Position numbers and translations under genes: made by a program. A stretch of 64,000 nt of DNA, taken from contig NZ_RKHG01000001.1 of NCBI RefSeq assembly GCF_003752415.1, forward strand, positions 3,286,001 through 3,350,000, in the 5' to 3' direction. Origin of the DNA: Luteococcus japonicus (GTDB lineage Bacteria; Actinomycetota; Actinomycetes; Propionibacteriales; Propionibacteriaceae). A model generated the notes under the pieces. The model did no database searches. It was not told the origin of the DNA and saw nothing but the letters and a program-made list of their open reading frames with translations. Shown here one piece after another: positions 54,114 to 62,032 of this stretch (the first letter of the stretch is position 1; each line of letters opens with the position of its first letter).

Positions 54114-54500
54114 ATGAGTGCATCGCTGATCGCCAAGGCCAATGCCGTCACCCCGGCCAAGGTCCGCCGCCGCGTGCGTGAGCAGCAGCTGCGTGGCCCG
54201 CAGGCACGTCCGGTGCGGTTGACCGCGCCGGGCGGGCGTCCGCTGCAGCCGGTGGCTCCCGGTGGACACGGCGCCCCGGTCGAGCTGGTCTGGGGGTCCG
54301 ACGCGCGGGGGCGCGCCGCACGCCCGGCCAGCGGTCAGGTCCAGCTCACTGATCGCGGGATCCTCGCGGTCGTCGTGCTGTTGGGGCTGATCGTGGTCGC
54401 CACCGTGTCCGTGGGCGTGGTGCGATTTCTGGGGGTCAGCGATGCCCCCCTGGAGGAGGCGCCCACCGGCGGTACCGCCGTCGTCGCCCTGCGGAACTGA
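54114..54500 (+). CDS. SOS-controlled small membrane protein at the chiZ/divS locus
   Basis: This 128-aa protein has a basic N-terminal region (AKVRRRVREQQLRGPQARPVRLTAPGG) and a Pro/Gly/Ala-rich linker. One transmembrane helix (RGILAVVVLLGLIVVATVSVGVVRFLG, about residues 82-108) and a short outside tail (SDAPLEEAPTGGTAVVALRN) follow. The place between lexA and nrdR is where other actinobacteria carry SOS-induced division inhibitors (Rv2719c/ChiZ, DivS). A LysM domain, usual in that group, is missing. AAGGAG precedes the ATG. The predicted role, halting division after DNA damage, is an inference from position and regulation. Confidence 0.8.
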   Translation: MSASLIAKANAVTPAKVRRRVREQQLRGPQARPVRLTAPGGRPLQPVAPGGHGAPVELVWGSDARGRAARPASGQVQLTDRGILAVVVLLGLIVVATVSVGVVRFLGVSDAPLEEAPTGGTAVVALRN

Positions 54501-54508
54501 CACGAAGG

Positions 54509-54544
54509 ATGAAGACCTCGACCCTTGGGGGTCGAGGCCTTCAT
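54509..54544. terminator. Bidirectional terminator after the SOS gene
   Basis: ATGAAG-A-CCTCGACCC pairs with GGGTCGAGG-C-CTTCAT around TTGG: 15 bp with one A-C mismatch. It lies between two convergent genes. Confidence 0.8.
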
Positions 54545-54566
54545 GCTGTGTGCCGTGGGGTTCAGC

Positions 54567-55319
54567 TCACTTGGTGTCGATCACCAGGGTGTTGCAGATC
54601 TTGTCAGCGAAGGTCTGGCGACGGGAGTCCCACAGCGGGAAGAGGTAGCCGATCAGGCAGGAGATGGTGTCCAGGATGTGCGCGATCTGGCGCAGGAAGG
54701 CCTTCCCTGCGCCCACGGGCTGGCCGGTGTCGGCATTCACCAGCTGGATGCCCAGCACCTGGCGTCCCAACGAGACGCCGGTCTTGCCGTCCTTGAAGAC
54801 CATGTTCCAGATGAACCACGCGAAGCCCACGACCAGCAGGATGAAGCCCAGGGTGGGGTTGGTGCCGACCCTCTCGGTCTTGCTCGCGTAGTCATAACCG
54901 CCAATCATCGGGTCCGTGATCCGGTTGATGATGGTGATGGGCGCCCAGTCGATCAGGTGGCTGCCCACGCGCTTGATCCACGAGGTCAGCGCAGGGGTGG
55001 GGCCGTAGGCCATCTGGCCATAGCCGGGCTGCCCGTTACCCTGCTGGGCATAGGGATTGGCCATTGCGTTCGGGTCCTGCGCGGCCGGCTGCCCGTACTG
55101 GGGCTGGCCGTAGGGATCGGCGGCGGGCTGCTGGGGCTGGCCGTACTGGGGCTGGCCGTAGGGATCGGCGGCGGGCTGCTGGGGCTGGCCGTACTGGGGC
55201 TGGCCGTAGGGATCAGCAGCGGGCTGTCCCTGCACCGGCTGCTGGCCAAAGGGCTGCTCGGGGCTGGAGTTCTGCGGGCCCCACGGGTTCTCGGGGGTCT
55301 TCTCGGGCGGGTTCGTCAC
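54567..55319 (-). CDS. RDD-family membrane protein with PYGQPQYGQ repeats
   Basis: This 250-aa protein has a low-complexity N-terminus built from 16-residue units ([16 protein letters not shown], three copies). A C-terminal RDD domain follows, with three transmembrane helices: [41 protein letters not shown], and [35 protein letters not shown]. The conserved Arg and Asp of the domain are in [10 protein letters not shown] and [12 protein letters not shown] proteins have diverse, poorly known roles in transport. The GTG at 55319 has GGAGA upstream; an earlier in-frame ATG at 55382 lacks support. Confidence 0.88.
   Translation of the reverse strand: MTNPPEKTPENPWGPQNSSPEQPFGQQPVQGQPAADPYGQPQYGQPQQPAADPYGQPQYGQPQQPAADPYGQPQYGQPAAQDPNAMANPYAQQGNGQPGYGQMAYGPTPALTSWIKRVGSHLIDWAPITIINRITDPMIGGYDYASKTERVGTNPTLGFILLVVGFAWFIWNMVFKDGKTGVSLGRQVLGIQLVNADTGQPVGAGKAFLRQIAHILDTISCLIGYLFPLWDSRRQTFADKICNTLVIDTK
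55093..55222. repeat. 48-bp in-frame tandem repeats
   Basis: Unit 1 (55093-55140) and unit 2 (55141-55188) are identical over 48 bp. Unit 3 starts at 55189 and diverges after about 25 bp. They encode the PYGQPQYGQ repeats of the RDD protein and could change copy number by slippage. Confidence 0.85.
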
Positions 55320-55454
55320 GGCAATTCTCCAATTCTGGTCAGGATGCGTCTCGAATGCTAGGGGTGCAGGGGTTCGCCTCATCGGTGGCGCGCCCAGTGG
55401 AGGTGGACTCTTCAGACCTCGGAAAGGGGACGGTCCAGCGGCACAATGGGTTCC

Positions 55455-55865
55455 ATGGAACCAACCGCGAACGCGCCGACGGACTTCGATCCGCGTCGTG
55501 GGCTCCGGGGGCTCGCGCTGCTGGGGCTGGTGGGCCTGGGCCAGATTTCACTGGTCTTCGTGCTCGGGCGTGGCGTCGCCTGCCCGTTGCGCGAGGCCAC
55601 CGGCCTCCTGTGCCCGATCTGTGGCACCACGACGGCGGTACGCCACCTTCTCCAGGGGGACGTGGGGGCTGCGTGGGGCGCCAACCCGTTCACGATGCTG
55701 ATCGCCCTGGCCCTGGCCCTGTGCGCCGTCTGTTGGCTCGTCGAGGTGGCTGGTGGGCCCGCCACTCGTCCGCCACGGCGCCTGCGGCCGCTCACCTTCG
55801 AACGCGTGAGCCTGGCGATGGCGGGGCCGGCGGTGCTCTTCGCCATCCTGCGCAACCTGCTCTGA
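55455..55865 (+). CDS. DUF2752 membrane protein
   Basis: This 136-aa protein has three transmembrane helices ([56 protein letters not shown]). The DUF2752 motif [27 protein letters not shown] has paired cysteines that could bind metal; its function is not known. CACAAT (55442-55447), 7 nt before the ATG at 55455, supports this start over the GTG at 55446 that overlaps the hexamer. Confidence 0.85.
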   Translation: MEPTANAPTDFDPRRGLRGLALLGLVGLGQISLVFVLGRGVACPLREATGLLCPICGTTTAVRHLLQGDVGAAWGANPFTMLIALALALCAVCWLVEVAGGPATRPPRRLRPLTFERVSLAMAGPAVLFAILRNLL

Positions 55866-55945
55866 TCTGATCGCGGGCTGCCACTCGACACGCCGCGGAA
55901 GCGCGACTTCGTGGAGTTTGATTTTGGGGTCCGCGCGGCCTACGG

Positions 55946-55993
55946 TATCCATATCTAGTGGTTGCAGACATGTGATTAACCCACAGCTAGTGG
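55946..55993 (+). promoter_or_regulatory. Two NrdR-type boxes upstream of nrdR-nrdJ
   Basis: Box 1 is CCATATCTAGTGG (55949-55961) and box 2 is CCACAGCTAGTGG (55981-55993), both near-palindromes like the NrdR consensus. They are 32 bp apart, about three helical turns, as in known NrdR operators. The flanks also share CTAGTGGTTG as a direct repeat. This predicts negative autoregulation and repression of nrdJ by NrdR. Confidence 0.75.
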
Positions 55994-56076
55994 TTGAAGC
56001 ACATATTACCGCCACTTGTCCATTTCATCGACGACGCCTGCGCGGTGCCTCGTCGTGTGCTCGAAAGGAGGTTGGC

Positions 56077-56544
56077 ATGCATTGTCCGTTCTGCCGCAAT
56101 GCCGACTCCCGTGTGCTGGACTCGCGCGCCACTGACGACGGCTGCAGCATTCGTCGTCGCCGCCAGTGCCCCGCCTGCGAGCGTCGCTTCACCACCATCG
56201 AACAGGTGCAGCTGTCCGTGCTGAAGAAGTCCGGCGTTGCCGAGCCCTTCAACCGGGACAAGGTCATCTCCGGCGTACGCAAGGCCTGCAAGGGTCGGCC
56301 GGTCAGCGAGGCCGACCTGGCCCGGCTGGGCCAGCGCGTCGAGGAGACCCTGCGCGCCAGCGGCATGGGTGAGGTTCCCACCGACGAGGTGGGCATCGCC
56401 ATCCTCGAGCCCTTGCGCGAACTGGACCAGGTGGCCTACCTGCGCTTCGCCAGTGTCTACAAGCACTACCAGGGCGTCGAGGACTTCGAGGAGGAGATCC
56501 GGCGCCTGCGCGCGCCGTCCGCCGAGTCCACCGCCAGCCACTGA
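56077..56544 (+). CDS. nrdR: Ribonucleotide reductase repressor NrdR
   Basis: This 155-aa regulator senses ATP/dATP. The zinc ribbon ([40 protein letters not shown]) precedes an ATP-cone domain ([51 protein letters not shown]...). AAAGGAGGT, a full anti-16S match, precedes the ATG at 56077. The two boxes upstream and the downstream nrdJ fit its role. Confidence 0.96.
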   Translation: MHCPFCRNADSRVLDSRATDDGCSIRRRRQCPACERRFTTIEQVQLSVLKKSGVAEPFNRDKVISGVRKACKGRPVSEADLARLGQRVEETLRASGMGEVPTDEVGIAILEPLRELDQVAYLRFASVYKHYQGVEDFEEEIRRLRAPSAESTASH

Positions 56545-56610
56545 ACCTTGCGAACGGGAGAGACCCCGGCCGCCTTCTGTTGAGAACACCCCCGAAGAGA
56601 GAGTCGAAGC

Positions 56611-59511
56611 ATGACCGAAACCACCAGGACCTCACGTCGCCAGCCCAAGAAGACTGCCGGCCTGACCATCGAGCGGGTCTTCTCCACTGAGGGCGTGCAC
56701 CCCTATGACGAGGTCACCTGGGAGAAGCGGGACGTCGTCCAGACCAACTGGAAGACCGGTGAGAACGTCTTCGAGCAGAATGACGTGGAGTTCCCGGACT
56801 TCTGGAGCCTGAATGCCACCACCATCGTCACCACGAAGTACTTCCGTGGGGCCCTGGGCACCCCGCAGCGTGAGACCGGCCTCAAGCAGCTGATCGATCG
56901 GGTCGTGAACACCTACTCGAAGGCCGGCCTGGACAACGGCTACTTCGTGAGTGACAAGGATGCCCAGGTCTTCGAGGACGAGCTGCGCTGGATGCTGCTG
57001 CACCAGTACTTCAGCTTCAACTCCCCGGTCTGGTTCAACGTCGGCACCTCGAGCCCGCAGCAGGTCAGTGCGTGCTTCATCCTCTCCGTCGACGACTCGA
57101 TGGACTCCATCCTGAACTGGTACAAGGAGGAGGGCTTCATCTTCAAGGGCGGCTCCGGTGCCGGCCTGAACCTCTCCCGGATCCGTTCCTCCAAGGAGCT
57201 GCTCAGCTCCGGCGGAACCGCCTCCGGCCCCGTCTCCTTCATGCGTGGCGCCGATGCGAGCGCTGGAACCATCAAGTCCGGTGGCGCCACTCGTCGCGCC
57301 GCCAAGATGGTCGTGCTGGACGTCGACCACCCCGACATCGTCGAGTTCATCGAGACCAAGGCGCGTGAGGAGGACAAGATCCGCGCCCTGCGTGATGCAG
57401 GCTTCGACATGGACCTGAGCGGCAAGGACATCACCAGCGTCCAGTACCAGAACGCGAACAACTCCGTGCGAGTCAGCGACGAATTCATGTCGGCCGTCGA
57501 GAACGACACCATGTTCGGCCTCAAGGCCCGCGGCGACGGCCACGTGATCGAGGAGGTCAAGGCCACCGAGCTCTTCGGCAAGATGGCCACCGCCGCATGG
57601 GAGTGCGCCGATCCCGGTATCCAGTACAACGACACCATCAATGACTGGCACACCAACCCGAACTCCGGGCCGATCACCGCGTCGAACCCGTGCAGCGAGT
57701 ACATGAGCCTGGACAACTCGTCCTGCAACCTGGCCAGCCTCAACCTGCTGAAGTTCCTCGACGAGGACGACATCTTCGACGTCGAGCGCTTCACCAAGGC
57801 CGTCGAGCTGATCATCACTGCGATGGACATCAGCATCTGCTTCGCGGACTTCCCGACCGAGGCGATCGGCGACACCACCCGCAAGTTCCGCCAGCTGGGC
57901 ATCGGCTACGCCAACCTGGGCGCGCTGCTCATGGCGCTGGGCCTGGGCTATGACTCCGAGGGTGGCCGCAAGCTGGCCGCCGCCATCACCTCGCTGATGA
58001 CCGGTACCTCCTACCGTCGTAGCGCAGAGCTTGCCGCGGTCGTCGGCCCCTACGCCGGGTACGCGGCCAATGCCGAGCCGCACCAGCGCGTCATGCGCAA
58101 GCACCAGGCCGCGAGCGATGCCCTCAAGCCGCTGCACACCAATGACTCCGTGGTGGCCAAGGCCGCCAACGAGCAGTGGGCCCAGGTCGTCGAGCTCGGT
58201 GCCGTCAACGGCTTCCGCAACGCACAGGCCTCCGTGCTGGCCCCCACCGGCACCATCGGCTTCATGATGGACTGCGACACCACCGGCGTGGAGCCCGACT
58301 TCAGCCTGGTCAAGTTCAAGAAGCTGGTCGGCGGCAGCTCCATGCAGATCGTCAACCAGACCATCCCGCGTGCCTTGAAGAACCTGGGCTACGGCGCCGA
58401 CGAGATCGAGAAGATCGTCGCCTTCATCGCTGATCACGGCCACGTCATCGACGCCCCGGCCCTGAAGAAGGAGCACTACGAGGTCTTCGACTGCGCCATG
58501 GGCGCCCGGGCCATCCAGCCCATGGGCCACGTACGGATGATGGCGGCCGTCCAGCCCTTCCTGTCCGGCGCGATCAGCAAGACGGTGAACCTGCCCGAGA
58601 CGGCCACCGTCGAGGAGATCGCCGACGTCTACATGCAGGGCTGGAAGTTCGGCCTCAAGGCACTGGCCGTCTACCGCGACAACTGCAAGGTGGGCCAGCC
58701 ACTGTCCGACGGCAAGAAGGGTGACGGCAAGAAGGTCGCCGACGACGCCGCCGCGACAGCTGCCGCCGCGGCCGCTCCGGCTCCCGAGGTGCGGGTGGAG
58801 TACCGCCCGCGTCGACGTCGCCTGCCCAAGAGCCGCGATGGCCGCACCACCAGCTTCTCGGTGGCCGGCGCCGAGGGCTACATGACCTCCAGCAAGTACG
58901 AGGACGGTCAGCTCGGTGAGGTCTTCCTCAAGCTCGGCAAGCAGGGTTCGACCCTGGCCGGTGTGATGGACGCCTTCTCGATCGCGATCTCCATCGCCCT
59001 GCAGTACGGCGTGCCGCTGGAGACCTATGTCCAGAAGTTCACCAACCAGAAGTTCGAGCCCGCCGGCATGACCGACGATCCGGACATCCGCATCGCCCAG
59101 TCGATCATGGACTACATCTTCCGCCGCCTGGCGCTGGACTACCTGTCCTTCGACGAGCGTTCGGAACTGGGCATCTACACCTCGGCCGAGCGTGCCCGCT
59201 ATGTCGAGACCGGTTCCTACATCAGCGAGGAGGACGAGGCCGAGATGCCCGAGTCCGAGTCGCTGAAGAATGATGCCGGCGATGACCTGCGTGTCGACGA
59301 GGGCGGCCCCGTCCAGCCGTCGCTGATCCAGGCCAGCCCGAAGGTGGAGCAGGAGACGGTGGGCAGCGCCCACACCACCACCGAGATGATGGAGGGCCTG
59401 ACCGGGCACGCCATCGACGCACCGCTGTGCATGACCTGCGGCACGAAGATGCGTCCGAGCGGCTCCTGCTATGTCTGCGAGGGTTGCGGCTCCACCAGCG
59501 GCTGCAGCTGA
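56611..59511 (+). CDS. nrdJ: Adenosylcobalamin-dependent ribonucleotide reductase (class II)
   Basis: This 966-aa vitamin B12-dependent reductase makes dNTPs and works with or without oxygen. Visible parts are YFSFNSPVWFNVG near the N-terminus and the active-site region GASAGTIKSGGATRRAAKMVVLD (here ADASAGTIK...). The catalytic-loop NPCSEYMSLDNSSCNLASLNLL and LAPTGTIGFMMDCDTTGVEPDF follow. After a Lys/Ala-rich linker (about 705-735) come a TSCPD domain and a redox cysteine tail (CMTCGTKMRPSGSCYVCEGCGSTSGCS). The ATG is 66 nt after nrdR, in the same operon. Confidence 0.96.
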   Translation: MTETTRTSRRQPKKTAGLTIERVFSTEGVHPYDEVTWEKRDVVQTNWKTGENVFEQNDVEFPDFWSLNATTIVTTKYFRGALGTPQRETGLKQLIDRVVNTYSKAGLDNGYFVSDKDAQVFEDELRWMLLHQYFSFNSPVWFNVGTSSPQQVSACFILSVDDSMDSILNWYKEEGFIFKGGSGAGLNLSRIRSSKELLSSGGTASGPVSFMRGADASAGTIKSGGATRRAAKMVVLDVDHPDIVEFIETKAREEDKIRALRDAGFDMDLSGKDITSVQYQNANNSVRVSDEFMSAVENDTMFGLKARGDGHVIEEVKATELFGKMATAAWECADPGIQYNDTINDWHTNPNSGPITASNPCSEYMSLDNSSCNLASLNLLKFLDEDDIFDVERFTKAVELIITAMDISICFADFPTEAIGDTTRKFRQLGIGYANLGALLMALGLGYDSEGGRKLAAAITSLMTGTSYRRSAELAAVVGPYAGYAANAEPHQRVMRKHQAASDALKPLHTNDSVVAKAANEQWAQVVELGAVNGFRNAQASVLAPTGTIGFMMDCDTTGVEPDFSLVKFKKLVGGSSMQIVNQTIPRALKNLGYGADEIEKIVAFIADHGHVIDAPALKKEHYEVFDCAMGARAIQPMGHVRMMAAVQPFLSGAISKTVNLPETATVEEIADVYMQGWKFGLKALAVYRDNCKVGQPLSDGKKGDGKKVADDAAATAAAAAAPAPEVRVEYRPRRRRLPKSRDGRTTSFSVAGAEGYMTSSKYEDGQLGEVFLKLGKQGSTLAGVMDAFSIAISIALQYGVPLETYVQKFTNQKFEPAGMTDDPDIRIAQSIMDYIFRRLALDYLSFDERSELGIYTSAERARYVETGSYISEEDEAEMPESESLKNDAGDDLRVDEGGPVQPSLIQASPKVEQETVGSAHTTTEMMEGLTGHAIDAPLCMTCGTKMRPSGSCYVCEGCGSTSGCS

Positions 59512-59526
59512 TCGCCACTCCTGACC

Positions 59527-59567
59527 GCCGACGGCGGCGTACCCACCCCGGGTACGCCGCCGTCGGC
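59527..59567 (+). terminator. nrdR-nrdJ terminator
   Basis: The 18-bp perfect stem GCCGACGGCGGCGTACCC / GGGTACGCCGCCGTCGGC has a 5-nt loop and no U-tract. It starts 16 nt after the nrdJ stop. Confidence 0.85.
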
Positions 59568-59628
59568 GTCCTAGGGTAGTTTCAACCTCAACTGTCACCT
59601 GCTTGCCTGACCCCCCAAGGAGATCCGC

Positions 59629-60219
59629 ATGAACCGCAGCACCCGACCGCTGGCCCTCGCCGCTGCCGCCCTGATGCTCTTCGGTGGGTGCTCCGCAGGC
59701 AGCACCCAGAGCACACCCGCCGCCCCCAGTTCCAGTGCCGGGGGAGCGGGTGTCCTCGACCGGCTCGGCGTGCAGGGCAAGGATGCCGTCGCGACGATCG
59801 ACGCCCTGGACCGATCCACCGATCCGCGGCCCATCGAGGGCCTTCAGGCCTCGGTCAAGGCGGACCGGCTGGTGATCACCGATGACGCGGGGGAGCGCAG
59901 CCTGCCGATCCCGGCGGACAAGTTCTACCTGTCCATCGCGCCCTATCTGCAGACCACGCACGACTGCTTCGCCCACAGCCTGTCCGGTTGCCAGGGCGAA
60001 CAGGTGGACAAGGAGATGCACATCACCATCGTGGACGGGGCCGGCAAGAAGCTCGTGGACAAGGACGTCACCACGGCCGGCAACGGCTTCGTCGGCCTCT
60101 GGCTGCCGCGCGACACCAGCGGCAGCGTGACCGCGACGATGGGGGACAAGTCCGGAACCGTGCCCTTCAGCACGGGCGCCGACAGCCCCACCTGCCTCAC
60201 TACCCTGCGCATGAACTGA
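59629..60219 (+). CDS. CueP-family copper-binding lipoprotein
   Basis: This 196-aa protein has a lipobox signal (LALAAAALMLFGGC-SAGS; lipidated Cys at residue 21) and a Ser/Ala linker. A CueP domain follows: PIPADKFYLSIAPYLQTTHDCFAHSLSGCQGEQVDKEM, then GNGFVGLWLPRDTSGSVTATMG and STGADSPTCLTTLRM at the end. The three cysteines (HDCFAHSLSGC and PTCLTT) match the copper site of CueP, which in enterics holds periplasmic copper. AAGGAG precedes the ATG; TAGGGT (59572-59577) is a possible -10. No other copper gene is adjacent. Confidence 0.87.
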   Translation: MNRSTRPLALAAAALMLFGGCSAGSTQSTPAAPSSSAGGAGVLDRLGVQGKDAVATIDALDRSTDPRPIEGLQASVKADRLVITDDAGERSLPIPADKFYLSIAPYLQTTHDCFAHSLSGCQGEQVDKEMHITIVDGAGKKLVDKDVTTAGNGFVGLWLPRDTSGSVTATMGDKSGTVPFSTGADSPTCLTTLRMN

Positions 60220-60259
60220 ACCCACCCCGGGCACGCTCCGCGGGGAGTAGCCTCGCTCC

Positions 60260-62032
60260 ATGGAGGGCAGGCAACCGGCGTGGGCGCGGGTGCTGCCCGG
60301 ACTCGACGTCCTGGCGCACTACCGGCGCGAATGGCTGCGCGGCGACGTGCTGGGCGGGATCACCGTGGCCGCCTACCTCGTGCCCCAGGTGATGGCCTAT
60401 GCCGTCGTCGCCGGACTGCCGCCGGTCGCGGGCCTGTGGGCGAGCGGCGTGCCCCTGGTGGTCTACGCACTCATGGGGTCCTCCCGGCAGTTGTCGGTCG
60501 GGCCGGAGTCCACCACGGCCCTGATGACTGCTGCGGGCGTCGCGGCGCTGGCCGGTCAGGGGGCGGGGCACCCACCCGACGAGCTTGCCGCCGCGCTGGC
60601 CTTCGCGGTCGGTCTGGTCTGTCTGGCCGGATACCTGCTGCGCCTCGGCTTCCTGGCTGCCCTGCTCAGCCGCCCAGTGCTGGTGGGCTACATGAGCGGC
60701 GTCGCCGTGATGATGATCACCTCCCAGCTGGGCAAGGTCTCCCGCCTCGGCGTGCAGGGAGAGCGCCCGGACCAGGAGATCTGGTGGTGGATCACCCACC
60801 TCGGCAGTGCACATCGCCCGACCCTGGCCCTGGCGCTGCTGGTGCTGGTCCTGCTCTTCGCCGCCCGGCGCCTGCTCCCCACCTGGCCCGGACCACTGCT
60901 GGTCATGGTGGCCGCGGCCCTCGTGGTGTGGCTCGCCGACCTGCAGGCCCACGGGATCCGCACCATCGGAGCGGTGCCGGCCGGCCTGCCTCGCGCCGCC
61001 CTGCCGAGCCCCGACGGCCTGCCCTGGGGGCACTTGTTCGCCGCGGCTCTGGGCATCGCCCTGGTGGGCTATTCGGACAATGTGCTCACGGCTCGCGCCT
61101 TCGCGGCCCGTCACCGACAGGACGTGGATGCCAACCAGGAATTCCTGGCGCTGGGCCTTGCCAACCTAGCCACCGCAGCCACGGGCGGCTTCCCCGTCTC
61201 CAGCTCTGGCAGCCGCACCGTCCTGGCGGACTCGATGGGCGCGCGCAGCCAGCTGCACAGCCTGGTCAGCGCCGTGATGCTGTTGGTGGTGATGTTCTGG
61301 CTCGCGCCCCTGTTGGCCTGGTTCCCGGCGGCCGCGCTAGGGGCGGTGGTGGTCTACGCCGCCATCCGGCTCGTGGACGTCGCCGAGTGGCGACGGGTGG
61401 CGCGCTTTCGGCGCAGTGAACTGGTGCTGGCATTGGTGACAACCATGTCCGTGCTGGGCTTCGGTGTCCTGAACGGGATCGGGGTGGCAATCGTGCTCAG
61501 CCTCCTGGACCTCCTGCGTCGCCTGGCCCATCCCAATGACGGGGTGCTCGGGGAGGTTCCGGGGATGGCCGGCATGCACGACGTGCGGGACTACGAGGCC
61601 GCCCGGCAGATCCCGGGCCTGGTGGTCTATCGCTACGATTCTCCGCTCTTCTTCGCCAATGCCGATGACTTCGCCCACCGGGCCCAGCGGGCCGCCGAGA
61701 GGGCGCCGCAACCCGTCCACTGGTTCCTGCTCAATGCCGAGGCCAATGTGGTGGTGGACCTGACCGCCGTCGACGAACTGGACCAGTTGCGGGAGCGGCT
61801 GGAGGCTCGCGGCATCGTCTTCGCTATGGCCCGCGTCAAGCAGGACCTGTTCGACCAGCTGGAGCGCGCCGGCTTCGTGGAGAAGGTGGGCCCCGGCCAC
61901 GTCTTCCCGACATTGCCGACGGCCGTCGCGGGCTATCGCGAATGGCTGGCCGCCAGCGGACGGTTGGCGGCCCAGGCCAACAGCGCGGAACCCACCCAGA
62001 CGCCGAGCACGCCCAGCGAGGAGCGTGGCTGA
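60260..62032 (+). CDS. SulP-family anion transporter with STAS domain
   Basis: This 590-aa inorganic anion carrier (sulfate, bicarbonate or similar) has about 12 transmembrane segments to residue 430. The N-terminal signature is ITVAAYLVPQVMAYAVVAGLPPVAGLWASGVPLVVYALMGSSRQLSVGPESTTALM, and GFPVSSSGSRTVLADSMGARSQL lies in the core. A STAS domain covers about 455-560 (LVVYRYDSPLFFANADDFAHRA...LNAEANVVVDLTAVDEL). The substrate is not clear. TAGCCT (60248-60253), 6 nt before the ATG, predicts a leaderless mRNA. Its last 100 nt overlap the convergent acyltransferase gene. Confidence 0.92.
   Translation: MEGRQPAWARVLPGLDVLAHYRREWLRGDVLGGITVAAYLVPQVMAYAVVAGLPPVAGLWASGVPLVVYALMGSSRQLSVGPESTTALMTAAGVAALAGQGAGHPPDELAAALAFAVGLVCLAGYLLRLGFLAALLSRPVLVGYMSGVAVMMITSQLGKVSRLGVQGERPDQEIWWWITHLGSAHRPTLALALLVLVLLFAARRLLPTWPGPLLVMVAAALVVWLADLQAHGIRTIGAVPAGLPRAALPSPDGLPWGHLFAAALGIALVGYSDNVLTARAFAARHRQDVDANQEFLALGLANLATAATGGFPVSSSGSRTVLADSMGARSQLHSLVSAVMLLVVMFWLAPLLAWFPAAALGAVVVYAAIRLVDVAEWRRVARFRRSELVLALVTTMSVLGFGVLNGIGVAIVLSLLDLLRRLAHPNDGVLGEVPGMAGMHDVRDYEAARQIPGLVVYRYDSPLFFANADDFAHRAQRAAERAPQPVHWFLLNAEANVVVDLTAVDELDQLRERLEARGIVFAMARVKQDLFDQLERAGFVEKVGPGHVFPTLPTAVAGYREWLAASGRLAAQANSAEPTQTPSTPSEERG

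Noticed and set aside
55093-55222. CRISPR-like direct repeats
   Set aside because: The 48-bp copies are contiguous with no spacers, and they encode in-frame PYGQPQYGQ peptide repeats.
55866-56076. Cobalamin riboswitch controlling nrdJ
   Set aside because: No B12-box or extended cobalamin fold is visible in the region, which instead contains the two NrdR-type boxes.
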